NCBI GenBank assembly: GCA_050698755.1
Contig: JBOHCK010000005.1
Coordinates: 1-52,289 of the forward strand
Direction of reading: 5' to 3'
Length of the DNA: 52,289 bases
Source: Palsa-504 sp050698755
Lineage (GTDB): Bacteria; Actinomycetota; Actinomycetes; Streptosporangiales; Streptosporangiaceae
Made by a program: the position numbers and the translations under genes. Below, piece after piece: positions 16,092 through 24,145 of the stretch (position 1 is the first letter of the stretch; every line of letters begins with the position of its first letter). A model generated the notes under the pieces. It was given only the letters and a program-made list of their open reading frames with translations, had not been told where the DNA came from and searched no databases.

Positions 16092-16501
16092 TGAGGCCCG
16101 GGCTGACCGACCGGCTGTCCCGCGTCCTGGTCGGCTGCTACCCGCGGCGCTGGCGGGTGCGCTACGGCGAGGAGATGCTCGACGTCCTGGACCAGCACCA
16201 GCCGACCGCGCGGACCGTGCTCAACCTGGCCGCCGGTGTCGTCAGCACCCATCTGGACCCGGCCTTCCGGACGGAACGACCGGCCGGGAGCCGGCTGAAC
16301 GAGGGCATAAAGGTGGCGATGGCCCTGACCGCGACCGGCCTCGCGGTCGTCACCGTGATCGGCATCGGCATCTGGCGCACCGAGACCTGGCACCTGTCGG
16401 GCGCCGGGGGCGTCGGCGCCGTGGCGTTCGGGCCCGGCCAGCGCCTCCTGGTCAGCGCCGTCGGGGGACCGTCGCCGTCGATCGCGAAGAAAGCAGCGTA
16501 A
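16091..16501 (+). CDS. Truncated membrane protein coupled to PadR
   Basis: The N-terminus (LSRVLVGCYPRRWRVRYGEEML) is a conserved actinobacterial stretch seen in membrane proteins encoded behind PadR genes. One transmembrane helix follows (VAMALTATGLAVVTVIGIGIW). The protein then enters a WD40-like repeat start (GGVGAVAFGPGQRLLVSA) and stops after SIAKKAA. The rest of a WD40-like repeat continues in another frame just downstream. The visible product is therefore probably a remnant of a longer protein. The start overlaps the PadR stop. Confidence 0.5.
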   Translation: MRPGLTDRLSRVLVGCYPRRWRVRYGEEMLDVLDQHQPTARTVLNLAAGVVSTHLDPAFRTERPAGSRLNEGIKVAMALTATGLAVVTVIGIGIWRTETWHLSGAGGVGAVAFGPGQRLLVSAVGGPSPSIAKKAA

Positions 16502-16698
16502 GCGCGGACCCGGCGCTCACGATATTCTCGCGCGACACGGTGTTCACCTGGAACGTAACCAGTTCAGGCGCACTCAGCGGCCTCACCACCGCCTTCCGCA
16601 CCGTCAAGGACGACCAGCCCACCCTGGCCCCTGACGGCCGCACCGTGGCCGACGGCTCGCCCGACACCAACGCGGTCTACCTATGGACCCCGCCCTGA
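16502..16698 (+). pseudogene. WD40-like repeat remnant
   Basis: Frame-shifted from the preceding gene, this stretch reads FSRDTVFTWNVTSSG and ends TLAPDGRTVADGSPDTNAVYLWTPP, a recognisable WD40-type beta-propeller blade terminus. It has no start of its own. Together with the preceding gene it looks like a membrane-anchored WD40 protein that lost its middle blades. Its last 22 nt overlap the end of the minus-strand MFS gene. Confidence 0.5.
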
Positions 16699-17933
16699 TC
16701 ATCGCGTGACAGGTAGGCGGTGATGGCGGCGGCCAGCGCGAGGAAGGAGAGCGTGACCAGTCCCGCGCGCAACCCGAACTCGCTGGCCAGGAAGCCGATT
16801 ACGGGCGGGCCCAGGAGGAATCCGCTATAACCCATCAGCGAGGCCAGTGCGACTCCGCGTGACCCGGCAAGCAGGCCCGCCTGCGTCATGGCCGAGGGGA
16901 ACAGGTTGGCCAGCCCGAGGCCGGTCACGGCGAACCCAGCCAGGGCTAGCCACACGTCAGGAGCCAGCGAGGCGAGGAGCATGCCCGCGCTCGCGGTCAG
17001 ACCGCCCAGCACCAGCAGCCGCGTGCGACCCAGGTGCTCCAGCAGCCAGGTACCGGCCAGCCGTCCCGCCGCCTCGGCGAACGCGAAGGCCGCGTAGCCC
17101 GCTGCGGCCAGGCCAGCGCCCGCCCCCAGGTCCTGCCTGAGGTGCAGGGCGCCCCAGTCGCCGATGGCACCCTCGTCATAGGCGGCGCAGAGCGCGATCA
17201 GCCCGAACAGGCCCACCGCACGGCCATACGGCAGCGCACGCCGCCAGGCCGCAGCCGGTCGGCCCGGGACGGGTTCTCGGTCTGGCCGGGCCGCCGCGGC
17301 ATCAGCCGAGCCGCCGAGCAACTGACCGGAAGCCAGCAGCGTCCGTGCGACAAACGCCGTGACGACCAGTCCGGCGAGCGCGACGAGGAGCAGGTGGGCC
17401 CGCGGGGATAGGTGCGGCGCGAGCAGGCCGCCCAGGCCCGCCCCGGCTAGGCCACCGAAGCTCCACGCGGCGTGGAATCCGGGCATCACCGGCCGGCGTA
17501 GCGCGGCCACCACCTCGACGGCGACGCTGTTCATGGCCACGTTGAGGCAGCCGTAGGCTGCTCCGAACACCAGCAACATGAGCCCGAGCGTGGTGGCCGA
17601 CCGGGCGAGCGAGGGGAGCGGCGCGGTCACCGAGAGCAGGGCGCACGAGATCACCGTGAGCCGGCCGCTGCCGAGCCGGTGGCATAGGGCGCCTGCTACC
17701 ACCATCGTCGCCACCGCTCCGGCCGACAGGCCGAGCAGCGCCAGCCCGAGTGCGGCGGATGAGGCGCCGGTCTGCTCCTTGATGGCGGGAACCCGGACCG
17801 CCCAGCTCGCGTAGATGAACCCGTGGATCGCGAATACCGCGGACAACGCGACCCGGACCGACGGGAGCCGACCGGGATCCCAGGAAGCGCCCCCCGCGGA
17901 ACCCCCGCGGTGGATTTTGTTTACCAGCCGCAC
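16677..17933 (-). CDS. MFS transporter
   Basis: The 418-residue protein has about 12 hydrophobic segments arranged six plus six around a polar loop near residues 195-225. The N-terminal half carries IHGFIYASWAVRVPAIKEQTG, a signature of the FucP/NarK-like MFS subgroup common in actinobacteria. Such proteins move small solutes across the plasma membrane and the direction is unknown. It starts with GTG and lacks an obvious ribosome-binding site; AT-rich DNA (TAGTCTTATTTT on its strand) immediately precedes it, so it may be leaderless. It is divergent from the next PadR gene. Confidence 0.85.
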   Translation of the reverse strand: MRLVNKIHRGGSAGGASWDPGRLPSVRVALSAVFAIHGFIYASWAVRVPAIKEQTGASSAALGLALLGLSAGAVATMVVAGALCHRLGSGRLTVISCALLSVTAPLPSLARSATTLGLMLLVFGAAYGCLNVAMNSVAVEVVAALRRPVMPGFHAAWSFGGLAGAGLGGLLAPHLSPRAHLLLVALAGLVVTAFVARTLLASGQLLGGSADAAAARPDREPVPGRPAAAWRRALPYGRAVGLFGLIALCAAYDEGAIGDWGALHLRQDLGAGAGLAAAGYAAFAFAEAAGRLAGTWLLEHLGRTRLLVLGGLTASAGMLLASLAPDVWLALAGFAVTGLGLANLFPSAMTQAGLLAGSRGVALASLMGYSGFLLGPPVIGFLASEFGLRAGLVTLSFLALAAAITAYLSRDDQGGVHR

Positions 17934-17977
17934 AAAATAAGACTACGCACCCGCGGTCCAGGCGAGGGAGGGGCGAC

Positions 17978-18006
17978 TTGAAACCTATGATCACTAGGCA
18001 TAGTAT
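17978..18006 (+). promoter_or_regulatory. Probable leaderless promoter of the third PadR gene
   Basis: TTGAAA (17978-17983) and TAGTAT (18001-18006) are separated by 17 bp. The ATG at 18015 lies 8 nt past the -10, so transcription would start at or next to the start codon; no ribosome-binding site is present. CATA and TATG half-sites (CATAGTATTCCTTGGTATG) flank the start and could be the PadR operator. Confidence 0.6.
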
Positions 18007-18014
18007 TCCTTGGT

Positions 18015-18392
18015 ATGAACAAGGAGAGGCTCAAGGGGAACCTGGACTTGCTGCTGCTGTCGGTGCTCTCTGCGGGGCCCGCGCACGGCTACGCGATCAT
18101 CTCGGCGCTCCGCGACCGTAGCGAGGGCACGTTCGACCTGCCGGAGGGGACCATCTACCCGGCGCTGCACCGGCTCGAGGACTCCGGGCTGCTCGTCAGC
18201 TCGTGGGCCGAGACGGACGGGCGGCGGCGGCGCGTCTACGGGCTGACCGACCAGGGTGCGGGGGCGCTGGCCGCCGAGCAGACCGAGTGGCGCAGGTTCG
18301 CCAGCGGGATGCACGCGGTGCTCGGCTGGCCCGCCGAGGCGGCCCGGCCGAAGGTCGTCCGCCTGGCGTCAGCGGGGGGGTGGTCGGCGTGA
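18015..18392 (+). CDS. PadR-family transcriptional regulator
   Basis: The 125-residue protein shows the classic PadR pattern LDLLLLSVLSAGPAHGYAII, then LPEGTIYPALHRLEDSGLL and the wing GRRRRVYGLTDQG. It belongs to the subgroup normally paired with a downstream integral membrane protein carrying a HAAS-type domain, which is the arrangement here. Its stop overlaps the downstream GTG (GTGA). It probably represses its own bicistron. Confidence 0.88.
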   Translation: MNKERLKGNLDLLLLSVLSAGPAHGYAIISALRDRSEGTFDLPEGTIYPALHRLEDSGLLVSSWAETDGRRRRVYGLTDQGAGALAAEQTEWRRFASGMHAVLGWPAEAARPKVVRLASAGGWSA

Positions 18393-19213
18393 AGGGCGCG
18401 GACCACGACCTGATCGAGGAGTACGTGCATCAGCTGCGGGGCAGCTTGCGGGCCCGCGCGGCCGAAGCCGAGCTCATAGTGGCTGAGGCCGAGGATCACC
18501 TGCGCGAGACCGCCGCCGTCGGCCTGGCCTCCGGCCTGACCGAGCGCGAGGCGCAGGAGGCAGCGATCTCCGCCTTCGGACCGGTGCGCGCGGTGGTCCG
18601 GGCGCACGAGACCACACCAGGGAACCTGGCCAAGGGCAGGACCCCGGCGGCCATGATCGAAGACCTGTGCCTGGCGGCCTGGAAGCTGGGCGCCATCGGG
18701 CTGACCGCGGTCGGCGCCAGCGGCCTGGTCGTGCTGGTCATGAACGCCACGGTCGGCCGTGCCTTCACCGGCCAGCCTCCGGCCGGCGTCTGGTTCCCGA
18801 AGGCCCTGTGCGCGTACTGGCTCGCGGCCTGGCCGGGCGCGCACACCTGCACGCAGGCCGCGATGCTGGAGGCCAGCAGCGACGCGGTGACGTTGCGGGT
18901 CGTGGCCGGGATCATGGGCGTCGCGCTGCTTGAGGCGTACGCCATCGTCCGCTATCTCATGCGGCGGCGCGGTCGGGGGCCCGCCGTAGTGCTGGCCGGC
19001 TACTTCCCGGCCGTGGCGGCGTGCGTGTTCGGCGCAGGAGCGGTCGGCCTGGCCCTGGCCCAGCTCACCGGGTTCACGGTCACGGCGGGACCCGGCACCT
19101 ACCTGTCCGGCGCCATCGTCGCGGCCGTGGTTGCGATCGCCTACGCCATGCGGGCCCGCCCGGTATTCCGGCACCTGAAGCGCGGGTTCGCGAGGTACGT
19201 CCGGGCCCGGTGA
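18389..19213 (+). CDS. HAAS-domain-type membrane protein paired with PadR
   Basis: The first ~75 residues form a helical HAAS/DUF1700-like domain (LIEEYVHQLRGSLRARAAEAE, then ERRAQEAAISAFG-like AISAFGPVRAVVRAH). About five hydrophobic helices follow, for example IGLTAVGASGLVVLVMNATVG and GAIVAAVVAIAYAM. Such proteins are routinely co-transcribed with PadR regulators and are thought to take part in envelope signalling; no enzyme activity is assigned. Coupling by a GTGA overlap supports co-expression. A GTG at 18380 is an alternative start. Confidence 0.78.
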   Translation: MKGADHDLIEEYVHQLRGSLRARAAEAELIVAEAEDHLRETAAVGLASGLTEREAQEAAISAFGPVRAVVRAHETTPGNLAKGRTPAAMIEDLCLAAWKLGAIGLTAVGASGLVVLVMNATVGRAFTGQPPAGVWFPKALCAYWLAAWPGAHTCTQAAMLEASSDAVTLRVVAGIMGVALLEAYAIVRYLMRRRGRGPAVVLAGYFPAVAACVFGAGAVGLALAQLTGFTVTAGPGTYLSGAIVAAVVAIAYAMRARPVFRHLKRGFARYVRAR

Positions 19214-19558
19214 CGCGCGGCCCGGACCTGCTAGGCAGCTGGAACCTTTCCCAGCGCGAGGGCTGGCTGGCTGACCTGGGCGGTCGCCGGCGGCCTGGCC
19301 CCCCGAGGGTCCGCGGGCGGCTGGTCAACCGGGGTCCGGACCGCCGTCGCCTGGGGTGACAGGGTTCACTGGGGCAATCCAATCTGCCACGGCACTAGCC
19401 CGGGTGATGGCCCGGATCACCCGGCTGAACGTGACCGGGATGGCCGACGACCTCGCCCTGCCGCCTGGCCTATTCCCCGACTTCCGCGCCGGCGTCCTCG
19501 GCGGTGGGCCACTGATTCCCGGACCTGGCCAGGCCAGGCGATGGGCCGGAACCAGGCT
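19214..19558. other. Intergenic stretch without a supported gene
   Basis: A 68-codon frame (TTG start at 19356) is open through most of this stretch and reads ALARVMARITRLNVTG, but I recognise no family and see no ribosome-binding site. The DNA may be the relic of a lost gene. It lies between the PadR/HAAS pair and the 3' end of the convergent catabolic locus. Confidence 0.4.
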
Positions 19559-20539
19559 CTAAGGACTGCGCAACCACTCGGCCAGGTCGGCCAGCGCCCT
19601 GGCCGTCGGCAGCGACGTCTCGACCGCCAGCTGCTGGGGCGGCTCGCTGTCGGTAAGCACAGCGTTGATGTGGCGTATGGCCGCGGTGAAGGAAGGCTCG
19701 TGCGCCCCGGACCTGAAGATCCGGTCCTGCGATGAACCGACGACTAGCTGGTAGGAGTCGGACGGGCCGGGGTGGAACGGGTTGGTGATGCGGATCTGGC
19801 CGCTCGTCCCCTCCAGCGTCGTGAAGGTGTCATAACTTCGGCCCAGGCCGACGGACAGCATAAGCCGCCGCCCGTCCGGATAGTTGAGCACGCCCCAGGT
19901 ATCAACGTCGACGCCGTCGCCGCCCATGACGGTACTGGCCCAGGCCGTGTCGTAGGTCGGCCCGAACAGTTCCTGTGCCAGCCGGACCGGATAGCAGCCG
20001 ACATCGAGCAGCGCGCCCCCTTGGAGCTCACGGGAAAGCCGGATATTGGCCGGGTTCCTGAGCGAGAAGTGGAAGTTGGACTTGAGCTCCATCAGCTCGC
20101 CGATGGCGCCGTCCTGGAGCAGCTTCTTGATCTCGTGCAGCTGGAGATGGAAGGGAAACGCGAAGGCCTCCCACAGCCGCGTCCCCGTCCGTCCCGCGAC
20201 CTCGAGCACCCGCTCCGTATCGGGCAGGGTGCCGCAGAGCGGTTTCTCGCACAGGACCGGCCGTCCGGCCTCGAGCGCCCGGATCGTCCACTCGGCGTGC
20301 AGGGAATTCGGCAGCGGAATGTAGAGCGCGTCGACACCGGGGTCAGTGATGAGGTTCTCGTAGCCGGCGATCGATCGCCCGATGCCGTTGTCGCTGGCGT
20401 ACTGCGCGGCTCGCGCCCCGTCCCGGCTGGCGACCGCCGCCGCGATTGCGCCCGACTGCCGGAGAGCGGGCAGGAACTGTGCCCGCGCGATATTCGCCGT
20501 CCCGAGGATGCCCCATCGCACCTGGCCGCTGGCACTCAT
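19559..20539 (-). CDS. Gfo/Idh/MocA family NAD(P)-dependent oxidoreductase (first of three)
   Basis: The N-terminal Rossmann fold begins WGILGTANIARAQFLPAL. The family-defining LCEKPL motif is near residue 97, with the catalytic-type lysine in EKP, and the C-terminal domain contains LDVGCYPVRLAQELFG. Such enzymes oxidise or reduce sugars, inositols and related polyols. It is more divergent than the other two copies and resembles dihydrodiol/xylose dehydrogenase-like members. It is transcribed behind the second copy, 33 nt after its stop, so both probably form a two-gene unit. Confidence 0.87.
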   Translation of the reverse strand: MSASGQVRWGILGTANIARAQFLPALRQSGAIAAAVASRDGARAAQYASDNGIGRSIAGYENLITDPGVDALYIPLPNSLHAEWTIRALEAGRPVLCEKPLCGTLPDTERVLEVAGRTGTRLWEAFAFPFHLQLHEIKKLLQDGAIGELMELKSNFHFSLRNPANIRLSRELQGGALLDVGCYPVRLAQELFGPTYDTAWASTVMGGDGVDVDTWGVLNYPDGRRLMLSVGLGRSYDTFTTLEGTSGQIRITNPFHPGPSDSYQLVVGSSQDRIFRSGAHEPSFTAAIRHINAVLTDSEPPQQLAVETSLPTARALADLAEWLRSP

Positions 20540-20572
20540 GTGGCGTTAGGCCAACCTCTCTGCGTCCGGTCC

Positions 20573-21730
20573 TTACTCGGTACCGCCATCATGGCCGGCG
20601 CCGGCCGCCTGCGGGCCTTCGTCCAGCGGAAGCGTGACCCACCGGCGCTCGTGGTGGGAGATCTCCACGGCGTTGATGACCTCCTGGACCCACAGGCCGT
20701 CATCGAAGTTCCCCTCGTTCCCGTCGATCTCGCCCAGTATCTCGCTGGCGAAGTTCGCGGTCAGGTTCGCGTAGTACAGCGTTCGCCAGGACTCCCGCGG
20801 GCTGCCTCCGGCCGGGTAGTAACGCTCCGGGACCTCCACATCCCGGAACTCTACGTCGTCGGGCCGGGCCATCTTGAACGTCTCGCAGATGCCGAACTCC
20901 TCGACTAGCCGCGCGATCGCAGCACCGTTGCTCCCGTACACGCGTACCTCGATGCCGGGATAGTTGCCGACGGTCACGAAGCTGCTCTGTACCGAGCAGA
21001 TGGCGCCGCTGGCGAACTCACCGAGGAAGATGTCCCCGTCGTCGATGTTCGTGCGCGTCAGCAGGCCGGTATCGGCGATGATCCGCTCCGGCACGAAGTT
21101 GCGCAGCACGCCCACTACGGCGGTCAGGTCGGAATCCATCAGCCAGTGGCCGATGTCGATGACCGGGGCGCCGTAGCCCTCCAGTGAGGCCACCTTGATG
21201 GGGCCGTCGTTGGCGCGCGAGCTGTTCCGCATCGGGGTCTGGGGGCTCAGCCACTGCGAGTTCTGCTCGTAGGCGTTGTAGATATAGGGAGTACCCAGGC
21301 TGCCCTGCGCGATCAGGTTCTTCAGGTAGCGGATGGCCGGGCTGTAGCGGAAGGTCAGGCCGACCTTCGTCTTGAGGCCGCTCGCGGCGGCCAGTTCCGC
21401 CGCCCGCCGGACGTCGTGATGATCGTGAGCGACCGGCTTCTCGCTGAGCACGTGCTTGCCGGCCACCAGGGCCGCCATGTTGATCTCAAAGTGCTCGCTG
21501 TCGCGGGTGACGACATCGATGATGTCGATGTCGTCCCGCTTGAGCAACTCCCGGTAGTCCCGGACAGCCAGTGCGCCGTACTTCGCTGCCGATTCGCCGG
21601 CGCGCTGCGGGTCGAGGTCGCAGACGCCGACGATCTGGCAGCGGTCGTCCCTGGCCCAGCCGGGCAGGTGCGCCCAGTTCGCCCATCTTCCGGCTCCGAT
21701 GACGCCAACGCCGAGTCGCTTCGATGTCAT
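20573..21730 (-). CDS. Gfo/Idh/MocA family oxidoreductase (second of three)
   Basis: The preferred ATG at 21730 follows a GGAGGCGGA site. The open frame runs further upstream, but that part is operator and promoter DNA. The protein begins with a Rossmann fold (VGVIGAGRWANWAHLPGW) and carries LSEKPVAHDHHD. The long C-terminal domain includes SLEGYGAPVIDIGHWLM. It is a clear paralogue of the plus-strand copy at 22988: they share FVTVGNYPGIEVRVYGS/YVTVGNFPGIEARIYGS and NFVP(E/K)R. The shared histidine (DIGHW/DIMHW) is the typical active-site position. It is divergently transcribed from the hydroxyacid dehydrogenase across a shared operator region. Confidence 0.9.
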   Translation of the reverse strand: MTSKRLGVGVIGAGRWANWAHLPGWARDDRCQIVGVCDLDPQRAGESAAKYGALAVRDYRELLKRDDIDIIDVVTRDSEHFEINMAALVAGKHVLSEKPVAHDHHDVRRAAELAAASGLKTKVGLTFRYSPAIRYLKNLIAQGSLGTPYIYNAYEQNSQWLSPQTPMRNSSRANDGPIKVASLEGYGAPVIDIGHWLMDSDLTAVVGVLRNFVPERIIADTGLLTRTNIDDGDIFLGEFASGAICSVQSSFVTVGNYPGIEVRVYGSNGAAIARLVEEFGICETFKMARPDDVEFRDVEVPERYYPAGGSPRESWRTLYYANLTANFASEILGEIDGNEGNFDDGLWVQEVINAVEISHHERRWVTLPLDEGPQAAGAGHDGGTE

Positions 21731-21788
21731 GTGCTCCGCCTCCTGGCTCAGCGGCGGACGCAGCGGCGCAGCCGCGTGATATCGTCGA

Positions 21789-21797
21789 TTGTCGACA
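21789..21797. promoter_or_regulatory. Candidate GntR operator TTGTCGACA (left-hand site)
   Basis: The 9-mer TTGTCGACA lies about 60 bp upstream of the minus-strand oxidoreductase start. Its exact reverse complement occurs at 35690-35698 before the importer operon. It is likely recognised by the locally encoded GntR/FCD protein. Confidence 0.5.
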
Positions 21798-21856
21798 GCA
21801 TTTCCATCGTGGACCAAAACGAACTTGCCCGTCAATATGTTGTACGCAGCCCAGGG

Positions 21857-21904
21857 TTGACCTGCCGAGGTGATTAGGTGATAGTCGTCGTTGACTATCG
21901 ACAA
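21857..21904 (+). promoter_or_regulatory. Promoter and operator of the hydroxyacid dehydrogenase operon
   Basis: TTGACC (21857-21862) and GATAGT (21880-21885) are 17 bp apart, giving a transcription start near 21892. An inverted repeat GATAGTC-N6-GACTATC spans 21880-21899. TATCGACAA (21896-21904), matching the reverse complement of TTGTCGACA at 8 of 9 positions, lies just after the predicted start, where a bound repressor would block elongation. Confidence 0.55.
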
Positions 21905-21922
21905 TTGGCTTGGTGAGGATCG

Positions 21923-22957
21923 ATGAAGCCCGACGCCGTGCGCGTCCTCGTCGCCACCCCGCTCGAGCCGGAGCTGGTGGCTCGGATCGAGGACGCGGAC
22001 CCGTGCGTGCGCGCGCTCTACGAGCCCGACTTGATCCCCGCGCCGCGGTACGCCGCCGATCATTCCGGCGTGCCACGGCAGCTCACCTCGGCTGAGCAGG
22101 ACCGGTGGTCCCGGATCCGCGAGCAGGCCGACGTGAGCTTCGACTTTGACTGGCAGGATCCGGCCGGCATGCCGCGCAACTGCCCGCGGCTGCGCTGGGT
22201 TCAGGGCACCAGCGCGGGACTGGGCGGCTTCCTGGAGCGGACCGGCCTGGTCCGGTCTGACCTGATCTTCACCACGGCGGCAGGCGTGCACGGCACGCCG
22301 CTGGCGGAGTTCGCCCTGCTCGGCATGTTGTACTTCGCGAAGGGCATCCCGCAGCTCGCGGCCTGGCAGGCCGAACGGCACTGGGAGCGGTTTACCACCT
22401 CATCGCTCGCGGGCCGCCGCGTCGTGGTCGTCGGCCTGGGCGGGATAGGCCAGGCGGTCGCCCGGTTGCTGTCACAGGCCGGCCTGCGGGTCTGCGGGGT
22501 CGGCCGGCCGGGGCACAGGTACGACGTACCCGGCGTCACCTCTTACGTCAGCTCCGACCGGCTCGACGAGGCACTGCCGGAGGCGGATGGGCTGATCCTG
22601 GCCTGCCCGCTGACCGAGGAGACCAGGGGCCTGATCGGGGCCAGGCAACTGCGGCTGCTGCCGCGCGGTGCGGTGGTGGTGAACATCAGCCGCGGGCCGG
22701 TGGTCGACGAGGACGCGCTGATCGCCGCGCTGACCTCCGGTCACCTCGGCGGGACATTCCTCGACGTGTTCGCGGCGGAGCCGCTGCCGCCGAACTCGCC
22801 GCTGTGGGCGCTGCCGAACGTCGTCGTCTCCCCGCACTCGGCGGCTACCGTCGCGGCCGAGAACGGCCTCATCACCGACTTGTTCTGCGACAACCTGCGG
22901 CGCTGGCTGGACGGCCGGGAGCTGCGCAACGTCTATGACCGTGCGGCCGGGTACTAG
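21923..22957 (+). CDS. D-isomer-specific 2-hydroxyacid dehydrogenase
   Basis: This 344-residue NAD(P)-dependent enzyme interconverts 2-hydroxy and 2-oxo acids. The Rossmann motif GLGGIG is at residues 171-176. The catalytic set is present: Arg in NISRGPVVDEDAL, Glu in FAAEPLPPNSPLW and His in VSPHSAA. The substrate-binding strand around TTAAGVHGTPLAEFALLGML is normal. It resembles hydroxypyruvate or glyoxylate reductases, but the substrate is not defined. A GTGAGGA ribosome-binding site precedes the ATG. It leads the plus-strand operon of the catabolic locus. Confidence 0.9.
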   Translation: MKPDAVRVLVATPLEPELVARIEDADPCVRALYEPDLIPAPRYAADHSGVPRQLTSAEQDRWSRIREQADVSFDFDWQDPAGMPRNCPRLRWVQGTSAGLGGFLERTGLVRSDLIFTTAAGVHGTPLAEFALLGMLYFAKGIPQLAAWQAERHWERFTTSSLAGRRVVVVGLGGIGQAVARLLSQAGLRVCGVGRPGHRYDVPGVTSYVSSDRLDEALPEADGLILACPLTEETRGLIGARQLRLLPRGAVVVNISRGPVVDEDALIAALTSGHLGGTFLDVFAAEPLPPNSPLWALPNVVVSPHSAATVAAENGLITDLFCDNLRRWLDGRELRNVYDRAAGY

Positions 22958-22987
22958 CAGCCGGCGGCGGATGGAAAGGCGGAGGTC

Positions 22988-24145
22988 ATGACAGCAGACC
23001 GGGTCCGGGTCGCAGTCGTCGGCACGGGGCACTGGGCGCAGGTGGCGCATATCCCCGGCTGGCTGCGCGATCCGCGTGCGGAGGTGGTCGCGCTCGCCGA
23101 TGTGAACGAGGCCGCCCTGGCCGAAGCGAGCCGCACCTTCGGCGTACCGATGGCCGTGACCGACTACCGGGAGCTGTTGGACGCTCCGGATATCGACGTC
23201 ATCGACGTCGTGACGGGCAACCGGCCGCACTTCCAGATCTCCTGGGACGCCCTGTCGGCCGGCAAGCACGTGCTGTGCGAGAAGCCGGTGCACGCCGACT
23301 ACCGGCAGACCAGGGCGGCCGCGCGGCTCGCCGCCGAGCAGGGCCTGCGCACCAAGCTGGGGTTCACCTTCCGGTACGCGCCCGCGATCAAGTACGCGAA
23401 GGATCTGATCGACTCCGGGTTCGTCGGCGAGCCTTACATCTTCAACGGATTCGAGCAGAACAGCCAGTGGATCGATCCGGCGACACCGCTGCGGCAGGTC
23501 GACCCGGACGCCGACCCGGCGCAGATCGCGGTGTCATCGATCGAGGGATACGGCGCACCGATCATCGACATCATGCACTGGTGGCTCGGCTCACCGCTGA
23601 CTGCCGTGGTCGGCGCGATGCGCAACTTCGTGCCCAAGCGGATGATCCGCGACACCGGCCAGATGACCAGGGCCAATATCGACGACGGGGACATGTGGAT
23701 CGCCGAGTTCTCCTCGGGTGCGCTCGGGTCGATCCAGTCCTCCTACGTCACGGTCGGGAACTTCCCCGGTATCGAGGCCCGGATCTACGGGTCCGAGGGC
23801 GCGCTGATCGTGCGGCTCGTGGACGAGTTCGGGATCTGCCAGACGATCAGGACCGCGACCAAGGGCGCGGTCGAATTCGCCGAGGCGCAGATCCCGGCCA
23901 GCTACTTCCCGCCGGGCGGGCACTCGGGTGAGCCGTGGGAGTACCTCTTCTACTCGGGCCTGGTGAGCGACTTCATCAGCGACATCCTCGATCCGGCCCG
24001 GCCGGGCGAAGGGGATTTCGCCCAGGGCGCCCTGGTGCAGGAGACGATCAACGCGTTCGAGCGCTCCTTCCGGACCCGGGCCTGGGTTAACTTCCCGCTC
24101 GGCGAGCCGGACGCCACGGGTGCGAGCGCGGAGGCCGCCTCGTGA
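22988..24145 (+). CDS. Gfo/Idh/MocA family oxidoreductase (third of three)
   Basis: The 385-residue protein starts VAVVGTGHWAQVAHIPGW (Rossmann) and carries the LCEKPVHADYRQ motif. The C-terminal half contains SIEGYGAPIIDIMHWWLG with the conserved histidine. It is collinear along its whole length with the minus-strand copy at 20573, so the two arose by duplication and now stand on opposite strands. The stop overlaps the DUF4438 start (GTGA), so it is translationally coupled to it. Confidence 0.92.
   Translation: MTADRVRVAVVGTGHWAQVAHIPGWLRDPRAEVVALADVNEAALAEASRTFGVPMAVTDYRELLDAPDIDVIDVVTGNRPHFQISWDALSAGKHVLCEKPVHADYRQTRAAARLAAEQGLRTKLGFTFRYAPAIKYAKDLIDSGFVGEPYIFNGFEQNSQWIDPATPLRQVDPDADPAQIAVSSIEGYGAPIIDIMHWWLGSPLTAVVGAMRNFVPKRMIRDTGQMTRANIDDGDMWIAEFSSGALGSIQSSYVTVGNFPGIEARIYGSEGALIVRLVDEFGICQTIRTATKGAVEFAEAQIPASYFPPGGHSGEPWEYLFYSGLVSDFISDILDPARPGEGDFAQGALVQETINAFERSFRTRAWVNFPLGEPDATGASAEAAS

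Noticed and set aside
20573..22381. 602-residue version of the second Gfo/Idh/MocA protein
   Set aside because: The upstream 217 codons cover the operator region and the 5' part of the divergent dehydrogenase; the ATG at 21730 with a good ribosome-binding site begins the Rossmann fold.
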